From NCBI RefSeq assembly GCF_000092025.1, contig NC_003063.2, positions 1,238,501-1,302,500 on the forward strand: 64,000 nt of DNA, read 5' to 3'. Shown here one piece after another: positions 12,389 through 21,414 of this stretch. Position numbers and translations under genes: made by a program. This DNA is from Agrobacterium fabrum str. C58 (GTDB taxonomy: Bacteria > Pseudomonadota > Alphaproteobacteria > Rhizobiales > Rhizobiaceae). Numbering within the stretch: position 1 is the stretch's first letter; every line of letters begins with the position of its first letter. The notes under the pieces were generated by a model that was not told the origin of the DNA, made no database searches, and saw only the letters and a list, made by a program, of their open reading frames with translations.

Positions 12389-13174
12389 ATGGAGGATCAA
12401 CCAAAAACCGTGCTCGTTACGGGTTCCACCAGCGGCATCGGGCTCGCCATCGCCAAGCGTTTTGCCGAAGCCGGGTTTCTGGTCGCCGTCCACGGTGTGG
12501 AGACGGCGGCGGAGGGCGCGCAGGCCCTTGAAGCGGTTGCGACAGTGGCGCGCCACCGGCCGGTCTATTTTTCCGCCAATCTCGCCCATTACGACGAGAG
12601 CGCGCACCTTCCGGAAAAAGTCATCGCCGAGTTCGGCCATATCGATGTGCTGGTCAACAATGCCGGCATCCAGAAGGTCGCGCCGATCGACGAGTTCGAT
12701 TTTGCCGATTTCTCGCGCATCGTCGCGATCTCGCTCGACAGCGCTTTCCATACGATCCACGCAGCCCTGCCGGGCATGAAGGAAAGGGGCTGGGGCCGCA
12801 TCGTCAATATCGCGTCCGCGCATGGATTACGCGCCTCGCCCTTCAAGGCACCTTATGTGGCAACCAAACACGCCGTGGTTGGGCTGACGAAAAGCGTGGC
12901 GCTGGAAGTGGCCGAGCAGGGCATCACCTGCAACGCCATCTGCCCGGGTTATGTCTGGACCCCCCTGGTTGCAGCCCAGGTGGCCGATCAGGCGCGGGTG
13001 CATGGCATGAGCGAGGACGATGTGGTGAAGAAGGTGATGCTTGCGCCACAGCCGACCAGACGGTTCGTGCAGCCGGAGGAAGTGGCGGAAATGGCGCTTT
13101 ATCTTGCGGGCGATATGGCGCGCTCCATCACCGGCACGACCATTTCCATCGACGGCGGCTGGACGGCGAAATAA
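12389..13174 (+). CDS. 3-hydroxybutyrate-dehydrogenase-like short-chain dehydrogenase
   Basis: A 261-residue classical SDR. It has the cofactor glycine motif TGSTSGIGLAIAK, NNAG, the catalytic Ser in NIASAHG and YxxxK in YVATKHAV. The ending SITGTTISIDGGWTAK is typical of D-3-hydroxybutyrate dehydrogenases, which interconvert 3-hydroxybutyrate and acetoacetate with NAD. It is four bases after the CoA ligase, so oxidation followed by CoA activation is a natural pathway step. It is the last enzyme gene of the array. Confidence 0.88.
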   Translation: MEDQPKTVLVTGSTSGIGLAIAKRFAEAGFLVAVHGVETAAEGAQALEAVATVARHRPVYFSANLAHYDESAHLPEKVIAEFGHIDVLVNNAGIQKVAPIDEFDFADFSRIVAISLDSAFHTIHAALPGMKERGWGRIVNIASAHGLRASPFKAPYVATKHAVVGLTKSVALEVAEQGITCNAICPGYVWTPLVAAQVADQARVHGMSEDDVVKKVMLAPQPTRRFVQPEEVAEMALYLAGDMARSITGTTISIDGGWTAK

Positions 13175-13292
13175 TTTTTATGTGTCTGCCCTTTGCGAAC
13201 CGTCTCGCCACCTTCCGGCATTGTTAGGCGATTTCAATCCTGTATAGTTTTCGTGGACGGCGAGGTCAGCGCCGTGTTCACGGAAAAGCGGC

Positions 13293-14336
13293 ATGATGAA
13301 CACAGGGTCTTTTGAAGCGCCGCTGGCGCGATCGCGTTTCGATACGCGCCATGTGCCGAAGCGCGATGCGATGGGGTTGTGGCGGGATTCGATCAACGTG
13401 CTGTTCGATGCCCGGCTGCGTAGCTCGCAGGATGATGGTTTCTTCGCCAGTGTCGATGCCGCGTTCATCGGCAATGTCGCACTTGGCCGCACGCAATCCT
13501 CCGCGCAGGATTTCGACCGGTCGCGCAACAAGCTTGCCCGTGACGGCATGGACGGTTTTCTCCTGCAATTTTATGCCAGCGGCAAGAGCATGTCGCGGCG
13601 AGGCACGGGTGAAACAGCCGGCCCGGGAGACCTCTATATCATCGACATGGCGCAACCGCTCGCCACCGCGACGACCGATCACGATCATCTGAGCCTGGTG
13701 GTGCCGCGCCGGTTGCTGGAAGGCAGGCTTATCGGCTCCGGCAATCATCACGAACGTGTGCTGCCGGCCGGTCTGCCGCTGGTATCGCTCCTGCGGGAAA
13801 CGATGACGAGCATCTATCGCCATTTCGATGTCATGAATGCCAATGACGGCGCGGCCACGGTCTCGCCGCTTCTGGAGCTCGCGACCGCTGCCATCAACAA
13901 CCACGTCCGGGAAGACAATGCGCAGGGCGTGCAGCGGGCGCTACGGGCCTCCATCCGGCGTTATATCGACAATCACCTGCTCGATCCTGCCCTTTCGGTA
14001 GAAAAGGTGATGGGCGAATTCGGTGTGTCGCGCCGCACGGTCTATCGGCTGTTCGAGCCGCTTGGCGGCTTTTCGGCCTGTATCACCCATCGCCGTCTCG
14101 AACGCGCCATGGATTTTCTGCGGGCACCGCAATCATCACACATGACGATTGCCGATGTGGCGGCGGCTTACGGTTTCACCAATCCGGAAAATTTCAGCCG
14201 CGTCTTTAAAAAGACCTTCGGCCTCTCCCCGCGCCAGATCCGCCACTTCGCGTCGGAAAACCGTGATGTCACCTCGGAGATTCTGAAGCCGGACAGTGCG
14301 GAGTGGATGCGCTGGATCGTGCAGCTGGGGCGCTGA
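13293..14336 (+). CDS. AraC-family transcriptional regulator
   Basis: A 347-residue regulator with an N-terminal ligand-sensing domain of the AraC-binding-like/FeaR type and a C-terminal double helix-turn-helix (about residues 225-330: SVEKVMGEFGVSRRTVYRLF, then IADVAAAYGFTNPENFSRVF). It lies 118 bp after the dehydrogenase in the same direction and probably controls the array. With the LysR gene at its other end, the array would have two local regulators, which suggests input from two signals. Confidence 0.88.
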   Translation: MMNTGSFEAPLARSRFDTRHVPKRDAMGLWRDSINVLFDARLRSSQDDGFFASVDAAFIGNVALGRTQSSAQDFDRSRNKLARDGMDGFLLQFYASGKSMSRRGTGETAGPGDLYIIDMAQPLATATTDHDHLSLVVPRRLLEGRLIGSGNHHERVLPAGLPLVSLLRETMTSIYRHFDVMNANDGAATVSPLLELATAAINNHVREDNAQGVQRALRASIRRYIDNHLLDPALSVEKVMGEFGVSRRTVYRLFEPLGGFSACITHRRLERAMDFLRAPQSSHMTIADVAAAYGFTNPENFSRVFKKTFGLSPRQIRHFASENRDVTSEILKPDSAEWMRWIVQLGR

Positions 14337-14356
14337 TACCGATCAGTCGAATTTTA

Positions 14357-14385
14357 GCTGGCACTTTATGACGGTTCGCTGGCAC
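14357..14385. repeat. Direct repeat GCTGGCAC x2 with 21-bp period, possible AraC half-sites
   Basis: Two identical 8-bp copies start 21 bp apart (14357 and 14378), about two helical turns, the spacing used by many AraC-family half-sites. They lie 20 bp past the AraC gene stop, so the regulated promoter, if any, is not obvious. Confidence 0.4.
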
Positions 14386-14798
14386 AATTTAACCATTCGT
14401 CCCGGTTGCGTTGCAACAGGGGTGCAAATGCGCGTCCAACATGTCAAAATCTGCGGGTTATTTTTCATAGAAATATTGCCTGATGATCATGATGTTGAGA
14501 ATTCCTGTTTTTCTGGACCTGTTGATCCTGTGGCGCGGATGGCGCCGCGGGGTAAAAAAATACCTTTCCTTTGCCCGTTTCGGCTCGGACTTTCGAAGTG
14601 TGACGCCGCCCTTGCCGTTGGCGGGTTCCGGCAGTCCCGCAGACTGTTCGTGGGAAACGGATGAGGACGAAGCCCGGCAGCCGGTATCCTGGCTCGGCCT
14701 CGGGCAAAGCTTCAGCGCGGTGGAGGTGGCGGACTGTGACGGTTCAAACCGATCCCGTCTGCCGGTCGAGTGCGGTTAAGGTCGTTCTTCTGCCGTCT

Positions 14799-14824
14799 GG
14801 AACAAAACCCTATCCCGGAGGATT
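14799..14824 (+). promoter_or_regulatory. Weak EcfG-type promoter candidate for the small membrane protein
   Basis: GGAAC at 14799-14803 is followed by TT after 19 nt (GATT rather than CGTT). It fits only the relaxed pattern and is placed about 30 bp before the start codon at 14856. Confidence 0.3.
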
Positions 14825-14855
14825 AGGTCCCAAACGGTTACAGGGAGTGAAAGAC

Positions 14856-15197
14856 ATGGCCAGGGAAAACACCGGCTATCTCGACAGTCGGGATGCGCCA
14901 AAAAGCGAGACGGCAACGCGTGCGCGACAGGGATCCCGCGGGCGTCCCGTTCTCGTCATCTTGATTGTCAGCGTGTTGCTTGCGCTGGTTGTGTGGGCTG
15001 TCGTTGAATATTCGGTTTTCGAACCGGACGAGAACCTGCCGCAGAACCCGCAGACCGAGACCGCGCCGGTGCCGCAGCAGCCGTCAGGCTCGGGCACCTT
15101 CGACAACAATCCGGCCAATGGCCGCGCGGCACCGCCGGCATCGACCGAGACTAATCCGACGCCGCAGGATTCGACCGGGGCACCGCGTAATCCGTGA
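14856..15197 (+). CDS. Small single-pass membrane protein, function unknown
   Basis: A 113-residue protein. The ATG at 14856 is preceded by GGGAG at good spacing, so it is preferred to the longer upstream frame. A basic stretch (ARQGSRGRP) leads into one membrane helix (about residues 30-48, VLVILIVSVLLALVVWAVVE), then a tail rich in Pro, Gln, Asn and Thr that should be disordered and outside the cytoplasm. Proteins like this are common in rhizobia as short hypothetical proteins. It precedes gcd by 95 bp in the same direction; a functional link is not shown. Confidence 0.75.
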   Translation: MARENTGYLDSRDAPKSETATRARQGSRGRPVLVILIVSVLLALVVWAVVEYSVFEPDENLPQNPQTETAPVPQQPSGSGTFDNNPANGRAAPPASTETNPTPQDSTGAPRNP

Positions 15198-15292
15198 TTA
15201 CGGGGTGAAATCCCCATGATGATAATTTGTATGGAACCAGATTGCGCCCGATTCCATTTCACACAAAGTGACAGGAATCGGGGGTTTCATTT

Positions 15293-17629
15293 ATGGCAGT
15301 CACCGTCACTGCGGTCATTCTTACGCTGATCGGCCTTGCGCTGTTCGGCTTCGGCTCTCAGCTCGTCATGTTGGGCGGGAGCTTTTATTATCTTCTTTCC
15401 GGACTGGCCTTTCTGTTGACGGCCGTTCTGCTGTTCAAGCGCAATCGCGCCGCCCTTCACGTTTATGCCGTTTTCATTGTCGCGACGCTTGCCTGGGCAG
15501 TCTGGGAAGTCGGATTTGACTGGTGGCAGCTTGGACCGCGGGGCGGCGTCATTATTCTCATTGGTCTTTGGCTGCTGGTGCCGTGGGTCAGGAAACCGCT
15601 TGGCTTTTCAAGCCCGACCGGTCTGAGTTACAGCCCTAACGCTTGGCCGCTGGTGCTTTCCGTTCTCGCCTCCTTTGCAGTTGCCGGCTACTCCATGGCG
15701 CAGGACCCGCATGATCAGGCGGGTTCGTTACCGCAGGAGATCGCATCTGCGGCACCTGTCTATGGCGGCGAAGTGCCTGACGGTGACTGGCATCAATATG
15801 GCCGCACACCCTATGGCCAGCGTTATTCGCCGCTGACGCAGGTGAATGTGGACAATGTCTCGCAGTTGAAGGAAGCCTGGCGTTATCAGACGGGGGACGT
15901 GAAGCTGCCTGATGATGTGGGTGAGACCACCTATCAGGTCACGCCACTCAAGATCGGCAATACGCTTTATATCTGCACGCCGCATAATTGGGCGATCGCC
16001 ATCGATGCCGCCACCGGCAAGGAAAAATGGAAATACGACCCCAATGTCGGTCTCAATCCTGATCGCCAGCACCAGACGTGCCGTGGCGTTTCCTATTATG
16101 CCGAACCGAACGCCGCTGCCGGCACGGCCTGCGCCCAGCGCGTCTACCTGCCGACCTCGGACGCGCGGCTGATCGCGCTCGATGCGGCCACCGGCCAGGT
16201 CTGCACCTCCTTTGCCGATCAGGGTGTGCTGCATCTTGAACAGGGCATGAAGTACAATCCCGCCGGTTATTATTATTCGACCTCGCCGCCGGTCATCGCG
16301 GCTGGCAAAATCATCATCGGCGGCGCGGTGAACGACAATTATTCGACGCAGGAGCAGTCCGGCGTCATCCGCGCTTTCGATGTGAATAGCGGTGCTCTCA
16401 TCTGGAACTGGGATTCCGGCAACCCGCAGAAGACCGAGCCGATCGCGGCGGGTGAGACCTATACGACCAACTCACCCAACAGCTGGTCGGTGCTGAGTTA
16501 TGACGAAGGCCTCGGCCTCGTCTACGTGCCGCTTGGCAACCAGGTGCCGGACCAGCTTGGCATGGGCCGCAGCGAGAATGTCGAGAAATATTCCTCCTCG
16601 ATTGTCGCGCTCGATATCAATACGGGCAAGGACCGCTGGGTGCGCCAGACGGTACATCACGATCTCTGGGACATGGATGTGCCGGCCCAGCCGGTGCTGC
16701 TCGACATCACCAAGGATGGCCAGACGGTTCCGGCCCTCGTGGGTCCCACCAAGCAGGGCGACATCTACGTGCTCGACAGGCGCACCGGTGAGCCGCTTCT
16801 GCCGATTACCGAGGAACCGGCGCCGACCGGAGCCATCCCTGAAGACTTCACATCCCCGACGCAGCCAACCTCGGCGCTGTCGTTCAAGCCGGAACCGCTG
16901 CAGGAAAAGAACATGTGGGGCGTCTCCATGTTCGACCAGCTCGCCTGCCGCATCCGCTTCCATCAGCTGAATTACAAGGGCCGCTATACACCGCCTTCGC
17001 TCAACGGCTCGATCATCTATCCCGGCAATTTCGGCACGTTCAACTGGGGCAGCGTGGCGGTCGATCCCGAGCGTCAGGTGATGTTCGGGATGCCAACCTA
17101 TCTCGCCTTCACCTCGCAGCTCGTGCCGCGCGCCGACATTCCGCCGAAGGGACAGGATGAAAAGGGCAGCGAACAGGGCCTCAACCGCAATGACGGTGCG
17201 CCCTATGGCGTCTTTATGGGGCCATTCCTCGGTCCGCTAAAAATCCCCTGCCAGGCCCCGCCATGGGGTTATGTCGCGGGTGCCGATCTGCGGACCGGCG
17301 ATGTCGCCTACAAGCATAAGAACGGCACGGTCTATGACATGACGCCGCTGCCGCTACCCTTCAAGGTGGGGGTGCCGGGCATTGGCGGACCGATGATCAC
17401 CAAGGGCGGCGTCGCCTTCCTCGGTGCGGCCGTCGACAACTATCTGCGCGCCTATGATCTCACCACGGGCAAAGAGCTCTGGGAAGCGCGTCTGCCAGCC
17501 GGCGGTCAGGCAACGCCCATGACCTACTCGCTCGAAAACGGAAAACAATATGTAGTGATGGTCGCGGGCGGCCACGGTTCGGTTGGTACCAAGCCCGGTG
17601 ATTACGTCATCGCGTATACGCTGCCCTGA
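15293..17629 (+). CDS. gcd: Membrane-bound PQQ-dependent glucose dehydrogenase
   Basis: A 778-residue quinoprotein close to the usual length of about 790. The first 130 residues carry about five membrane helices, and the rest is the eight-bladed PQQ propeller facing the periplasm, with W-motif repeats such as AIDAATGKEKWKYDP and LRAYDLTTGKELWEARLP. It oxidises glucose and other aldoses to lactones and passes electrons to ubiquinone. No PQQ biosynthesis genes are in the window, so cofactor supply is open. It is closed by a strong bidirectional terminator. Confidence 0.93.
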   Translation: MAVTVTAVILTLIGLALFGFGSQLVMLGGSFYYLLSGLAFLLTAVLLFKRNRAALHVYAVFIVATLAWAVWEVGFDWWQLGPRGGVIILIGLWLLVPWVRKPLGFSSPTGLSYSPNAWPLVLSVLASFAVAGYSMAQDPHDQAGSLPQEIASAAPVYGGEVPDGDWHQYGRTPYGQRYSPLTQVNVDNVSQLKEAWRYQTGDVKLPDDVGETTYQVTPLKIGNTLYICTPHNWAIAIDAATGKEKWKYDPNVGLNPDRQHQTCRGVSYYAEPNAAAGTACAQRVYLPTSDARLIALDAATGQVCTSFADQGVLHLEQGMKYNPAGYYYSTSPPVIAAGKIIIGGAVNDNYSTQEQSGVIRAFDVNSGALIWNWDSGNPQKTEPIAAGETYTTNSPNSWSVLSYDEGLGLVYVPLGNQVPDQLGMGRSENVEKYSSSIVALDINTGKDRWVRQTVHHDLWDMDVPAQPVLLDITKDGQTVPALVGPTKQGDIYVLDRRTGEPLLPITEEPAPTGAIPEDFTSPTQPTSALSFKPEPLQEKNMWGVSMFDQLACRIRFHQLNYKGRYTPPSLNGSIIYPGNFGTFNWGSVAVDPERQVMFGMPTYLAFTSQLVPRADIPPKGQDEKGSEQGLNRNDGAPYGVFMGPFLGPLKIPCQAPPWGYVAGADLRTGDVAYKHKNGTVYDMTPLPLPFKVGVPGIGGPMITKGGVAFLGAAVDNYLRAYDLTTGKELWEARLPAGGQATPMTYSLENGKQYVVMVAGGHGSVGTKPGDYVIAYTLP

Positions 17630-17650
17630 GGTCCTCGCCTTTCACGCACA

Positions 17651-17684
17651 AAAAAACCGGAATGGGTGACCATTCCGGTTTTTT
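17651..17684. terminator. Bidirectional Rho-independent terminator
   Basis: A 15-bp perfect stem with GTGA loop, with an A run on the left arm and a T run on the right, lies between convergent gcd and the DUF892 gene and can end transcription from both sides. Confidence 0.9.
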
Positions 17685-17700
17685 GTTTTGGCTGTGCACC

Positions 17701-18201
17701 TTACGCCGCCTTTTTCTCAGCGGCGGCATTAACGGAGGTCTTGGCGAGTGCTGTCAGCGCCTCGTCGGTCTTTGATTCTTCCTTGAGCGTAGCGTCCAGC
17801 AGCGAGACCGCCTTGGTGTGGCCCAGCTTTTCCGCCCATGCTTTCAGCGTGCCATAGCGGGCGATTTCATAATGCTCGACCGCCTGTGCCGAGGACACCA
17901 GACCGGCATCGAGGGCGGGTGTGCCCTTGAAATCCTCGATGATCTCTTCACCTTCGGCGATGATGCCCTGAATGGCTTCGCAGGTCTTGCCCTGTGCCCG
18001 TTTGCCAATGATCTCGAACACTTCCTGCAGGCGTTCGACGTGGCCCTGGGTTTCTTCCTTGTGCTTTTCAAAAGCCTGTTTCAGCTTCGGATCGGTCGCT
18101 GCCCGCGCCATTTTCGGCAGGGCTTTCAGGATCTGCCTTTCGGCGAAATAGATATCCTTCAGCGTGTCATAAAACAGGTCGTCGAGTTTCTTCTCGGCCA
18201 T
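17701..18201 (-). CDS. Ferritin-like DUF892 (YciE/YciF-type) stress protein
   Basis: A 166-residue protein of the DUF892 family. The start at 18201 gives the standard N-terminus MAEKKLDDLFYDTLKDIYFA; the longer frame adds an unlikely extension. The four-helix ferritin-like fold is indicated by E/H-bearing helices (IYFAERQILKALPKMA, KHKEETQGHVERLQEVFE, QAVEHYEIARYGTLKAWA). Relatives in enterobacteria are induced by osmotic and stationary-phase stress. An EcfG-type promoter lies at 18260-18284, supporting membership of the general stress regulon. Biochemical role is unknown. Confidence 0.9.
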   Translation of the reverse strand: MAEKKLDDLFYDTLKDIYFAERQILKALPKMARAATDPKLKQAFEKHKEETQGHVERLQEVFEIIGKRAQGKTCEAIQGIIAEGEEIIEDFKGTPALDAGLVSSAQAVEHYEIARYGTLKAWAEKLGHTKAVSLLDATLKEESKTDEALTALAKTSVNAAAEKKAA

Positions 18202-18259
18202 CGTTTCTTCTCCCATGATAGTGAAACTGTGTGACGTGCGTCCATGCGCACGGGAAACA

Positions 18260-18284
18260 AACCTTTCGCCGCCGCAATGGTTCC
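18260..18284 (-). promoter_or_regulatory. EcfG-type promoter for the DUF892 gene
   Basis: On the minus strand GGAAC is followed after 16 nt by GGTT, so only the first base of the -10 core CGTT differs. It lies about 60 bp ahead of the start codon. Confidence 0.6.
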
Positions 18285-18318
18285 GGCTCCGTTGCGTGCA
18301 ACCTTTATATTGTCGCGC

Positions 18319-18343
18319 GGAACCAACGTCTCTCTGCACACTT
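18319..18343 (+). promoter_or_regulatory. Weak EcfG-type promoter candidate for the mgtC-like gene
   Basis: GGAAC at 18319-18323 is followed by TT after 18 nt (core ACTT). It meets the relaxed pattern GGAAC N18-19 TT only and lies about 30 bp before the start codon at 18375, opposite the DUF892 promoter. Confidence 0.4.
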
Positions 18344-18374
18344 AGTGTGAGACATTTCGGCAGGAGAGACGAGC

Positions 18375-18860
18375 ATGCCCCAAAGTCTGGCAGAAGAATT
18401 TTCCATGAATATTTCCATCCCCTTCGAGGTGCTGGTGGTGCGTGTGTTCGGCGCGGTCATCCTGTGCGGCCTGATCGGTCTGGAGCGGGAATTCCACAAG
18501 AATACCGCCGGCCTGCGTACCAACATGCTGATCGGCCTTGCCGCCGTTACCTTCTGCATCATCACTATCCACATGATGGAAACGATGGCGGAAGGCCATG
18601 AGGCGGCGCGGCTCGATCCCATTCGGCTGGTAGAGGCCGTGACCGCGGGCATCGCCTTTCTCGCGGCGGGCGTGGTCGTTTATACCCGGGGTGACGTCAA
18701 AGGCCTGACGACGGGCGCCAGCATGTGGCTATCTGCGGCGATCGGCCTTTCTGCCGGTCTCGGCATGTGGCCGCTCGCCCTTGTTGCCGCTAGCGCCGGT
18801 ATCGTTGTGTTGTGGGCGATCCGCCACCTGCAGGTGGCGGCCGGCATCAAGGAGGATTGA
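18375..18860 (+). CDS. MgtC/SapB-family membrane protein
   Basis: A 161-residue protein with four to five membrane helices and the MgtC signature region LCGLIGLEREFHKNTAGLRT near residues 34-55. The start at 18375 has AGGAGA at correct spacing; an internal ATG at codon 11 is possible. MgtC-like proteins are linked to growth in low magnesium and to acid or host stress, but the short forms have no defined transport activity. It is divergent from DUF892 and ends six bases before the convergent oxidoreductase gene. Confidence 0.85.
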   Translation: MPQSLAEEFSMNISIPFEVLVVRVFGAVILCGLIGLEREFHKNTAGLRTNMLIGLAAVTFCIITIHMMETMAEGHEAARLDPIRLVEAVTAGIAFLAAGVVVYTRGDVKGLTTGASMWLSAAIGLSAGLGMWPLALVAASAGIVVLWAIRHLQVAAGIKED

Positions 18861-18866
18861 CGGGCA

Positions 18867-20093
18867 TCAGCCGAAGCGGAAGAGATCGGCGTCCGGATCC
18901 TTGCCGCCATTGACGGCGGCTGCGACGATTTCGGCAGCGATCTGGCTAAAGGTAATGCCGTTGCCGCCGAAGCCCATCACAGCATAAACGTTTTTCATGC
19001 CCGGCACGGCGCCGATCAGCGGCAGACCGGTGGTAGTTGTGCCGAAGGCCGCCGCCCAGCGATAGTCCGGTGCACCCATATCGATGCCGATAAGCTTTTC
19101 GACCTTGCGGCGGATCGCCTCCGCCTTGGCGGTCAGTTTGCGCTCCGACTGGTAGGCGGTGGGGTTTTCCTCATCCTCTCCCCCAGCGATTACCCGCCCG
19201 TCACGGTCGGTGCGAAGGTAGAGATAGGGATCGGACGCCTCCCAGACGATATGGCTCTCCAGCCAGTCGGGCAGATCGAGCCCTTTTTTGCTCGCCAGCG
19301 CCCAGGTGGAAATGATCTGATGTTTCGGGCTTTCCAGCATTTTCAGGAATTCATAACCGGTGCAGAAGACGACGCTGCGGGCGGAAAGGATTTTGCCGTC
19401 GGCAGTGGCGAGAACAACCTCATCGCCGAGGTTTCTGAGGTCGGTAATCTCCAGCTTCGAGACGATTTCCGCGCCTGCGGCCGCCGTATGGCGCAGCAGG
19501 CCGGCCGTCAGCTGTGCTGGATTGGCCGAGGCCGAGATGTCGCTGAGGATGGCGGCGGTCCGGTCCAGCCCATATTGCTCCCGTAGTTCTCCCGTGGAGA
19601 GGAAGCGGGCTTCGATGCCGGCCTCTTCACGTGCAGCTGCTTCGGCTTTCAGTGCGCGTGAGCCCATTTCATCGCCGGCGAGATAAAGCGCCTGTTTGCG
19701 TTTCATGCTGCAGGAAATTCCGAGCGAAGAAACGATTTCCTCCAGACGCAGGACGGCGCGGGCGGAACGCTGCCATGCCCTGTCGGCGGCATCCTTGCCG
19801 ATCATCTTTCTGAGTTCCGTCAGCGGCGTGTCGATCTCGTGCTGTATCATCGCCGTGCTGGCCACGCTGCTGCCCATGACAGGTTCGCGCCGGTCGATGA
19901 TGAGCATCGTCTGTCCGGGCCTGTGCAGCGCATGGGATACCAGCGCGCCGCTGATGCCGGCCCCGACGACGATCGTGTCGTAATGGTTGGCAGCGGGTGT
20001 GTGCGTGCTGCGGATGCCGGTGCGTGGGGTATCGGCCCATATCGGCTTTGAATCCCTGAGATCGCGTTCTTTCGTCAGTTCCGATGTCGGCAT
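18867..20093 (-). CDS. FAD-dependent oxidoreductase (DAO family)
   Basis: A 408-residue D-amino-acid-oxidase-type flavoprotein. The start at 20093 (MPTSELTKERDL) avoids a low-quality extension running into the upstream gene. The FAD motif is YDTIVVGAGISGALVSHAL near residue 33, and the C-terminus holds the second FAD contact GAVPGMKNVYAVMGFGGNGI. It oxidises an amine or hydroxyacid, with the substrate unknown. It is 19 bp downstream of the TIGR02588 gene, so it is the third gene of an operon driven from the EcfG-type promoter at 21415-21439. Confidence 0.85.
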   Translation of the reverse strand: MPTSELTKERDLRDSKPIWADTPRTGIRSTHTPAANHYDTIVVGAGISGALVSHALHRPGQTMLIIDRREPVMGSSVASTAMIQHEIDTPLTELRKMIGKDAADRAWQRSARAVLRLEEIVSSLGISCSMKRKQALYLAGDEMGSRALKAEAAAREEAGIEARFLSTGELREQYGLDRTAAILSDISASANPAQLTAGLLRHTAAAGAEIVSKLEITDLRNLGDEVVLATADGKILSARSVVFCTGYEFLKMLESPKHQIISTWALASKKGLDLPDWLESHIVWEASDPYLYLRTDRDGRVIAGGEDEENPTAYQSERKLTAKAEAIRRKVEKLIGIDMGAPDYRWAAAFGTTTTGLPLIGAVPGMKNVYAVMGFGGNGITFSQIAAEIVAAAVNGGKDPDADLFRFG

Positions 20094-20112
20094 GGGGTGT
20101 GTCCTGGATGGG

Positions 20113-20523
20113 TCAAGGCTCGGTATAGCCGGCGACAGTGAGGGTGAGTGTTCCGTTGCGGGGGTCGCTGCGGAAGAAAAGCGTGCCGTTGTCCTTCGAT
20201 TCCGACGCGACATAATCGAAGGTGACGTCGGCGTTTTCAGGTGAGGCGCCGTTCTGCTCCAGATCGCCACGCACATTCACCTGCGCCGCGGTGGTCATGG
20301 AAAGATTATGAATGGCGAATTTCACTCTATATTGCCCGGTCTGCCCCTCCACGCCGGTGACGGCGATCTCGAAGCGGGCCTCTTCGGGTGAATAGCGATA
20401 GATGTCATAGGCGATCCAGCCGAACATGGCGGCGACGAGCAAGGTGGAGATGGTTCCAGTCACCCATTCGATCCAATGCGGATCGGCGCTTTCCGTCTGT
20501 TTTCCATCTTTCGATATCGTCAT
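20113..20523 (-). CDS. TIGR02588-family protein, membrane anchored, function unknown
   Basis: A 136-residue protein with one N-terminal membrane helix (about residues 22-42, TGTISTLLVAAMFGWIAYDI) and a periplasmic beta-rich domain (FEIAVTGVEGQTGQYRVKFA). It matches my knowledge of the TIGR02588 family, found next to TIGR02587 proteins. Here it lies seven bases after that gene. No reaction is known for either family. Confidence 0.8.
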   Translation of the reverse strand: MTISKDGKQTESADPHWIEWVTGTISTLLVAAMFGWIAYDIYRYSPEEARFEIAVTGVEGQTGQYRVKFAIHNLSMTTAAQVNVRGDLEQNGASPENADVTFDYVASESKDNGTLFFRSDPRNGTLTLTVAGYTEP

Positions 20524-20530
20524 CTTCTCC

Positions 20531-21391
20531 TCACAGGATCAGCCGGGCCGACGCCGCGCCGATAGAGGCTGGAACGCCGAGAATAACGGCGGCATTCATG
20601 ATCTGGGATAGCGAGGTGTGGTCGAGGCGCTCAAATGTCCAGAGCGTGTAGATGCTGATGGCGATGGCAACGACATAGCCGGGCAGGGTGAAGCGAATGA
20701 AAGCCTGCCACCATTGCTGCCCTTCATGCAGGCGATGCGAGCCCCTGAAGTGAAGCGCGTAGACAAAGCCATGCATGATGGCGATGGAGAGCAGGCATAA
20801 TGCCAGGATGTGATAGGGCGTCACTTTGTAGGCGATCAGGATCATTTCTTCCGTCGGAGCGACATTGAGGCTGAGGAAGAGCGCGCCGACCATCATCATG
20901 AACAGCTCGTGAAGATAACCCGTCTCGCCAGAATATTCGCCCTCCTCCTCGTCTTCCGCGTCCGAGCGCTGACCCAATTGGCTGCGGCCGAGCAGCGCAC
21001 CAATGCTGGCCGGCACCGACTGCAACGCGACCTTGGCGACGATATTCGAGGCGGTCAGTTGGTCGTTCAGAATGCCGAACAACAAAAGTACGGCTGCGCT
21101 CACCATGATGCCAAGCCCATAGGCGGTTAGCGTGTCGCGCCAGGCCTGGCGCCAGGAATCCGTCTTTTCGAAACCGATGCGGCGTGCGAGCAGAAAGAGC
21201 AGCGGCAGATTGAGGATACAGAGCAACAGAAGCCGCCATGGATTGACGTATAATCCAAGGAACCACATTTCCATGGTCATCAGCATGGGCAACGCAAACA
21301 GCAATGCGCCCGCCGTGCCGCGCGCCAGACCGGTCAGAAACTGTCTGACCTCGTCATCGTCTGCGTGTTTTCGACTGACTGCTACCGCCAT
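20531..21391 (-). CDS. TIGR02587-family integral membrane protein, function unknown
   Basis: A 286-residue polytopic protein with about seven hydrophobic segments, a short charged N-terminus and a central acidic loop (SDAEDEEEGEYSGE). It resembles the TIGR02587 family. It is the first gene of a three-gene leftward operon with TIGR02588 and a DAO-type oxidoreductase. A GAGGGG ribosome site precedes the start, and a consensus EcfG promoter lies 24 bp further up, which ties the unknown system to general stress. Confidence 0.82.
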   Translation of the reverse strand: MAVAVSRKHADDDEVRQFLTGLARGTAGALLFALPMLMTMEMWFLGLYVNPWRLLLLCILNLPLLFLLARRIGFEKTDSWRQAWRDTLTAYGLGIMVSAAVLLLFGILNDQLTASNIVAKVALQSVPASIGALLGRSQLGQRSDAEDEEEGEYSGETGYLHELFMMMVGALFLSLNVAPTEEMILIAYKVTPYHILALCLLSIAIMHGFVYALHFRGSHRLHEGQQWWQAFIRFTLPGYVVAIAISIYTLWTFERLDHTSLSQIMNAAVILGVPASIGAASARLIL

Positions 21392-21414
21392 CCCGACCCC
21401 TCATGCGAGGAGAT

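Larger units (their letters stand above)
14337..14855. other. 519-bp gap without a convincing gene
   Basis: The frame 14483-14779 (98 codons) has several hydrophobic residues near its start but no clear ribosome site and an unconvincing composition; I do not call it. The gap holds a direct repeat near its left end and a weak EcfG-like promoter near its right end. Nothing else is recognised. Confidence 0.6.

Noticed and set aside
14359..14395. TGGCAC twice, reminiscent of a sigma-54 -24 box
   Set aside because: Neither copy has TTGC at the correct distance for the -12 box.
14483..14779. 98-codon frame in the gap after the AraC gene
   Set aside because: No ribosome site, unconvincing amino-acid composition, no family resemblance.
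15233..15258. GGAAC with TT after 19 nt upstream of gcd
   Set aside because: The -10 core is CATT and spacing is at the outer limit; a chance match is as likely, so not listed as a promoter.
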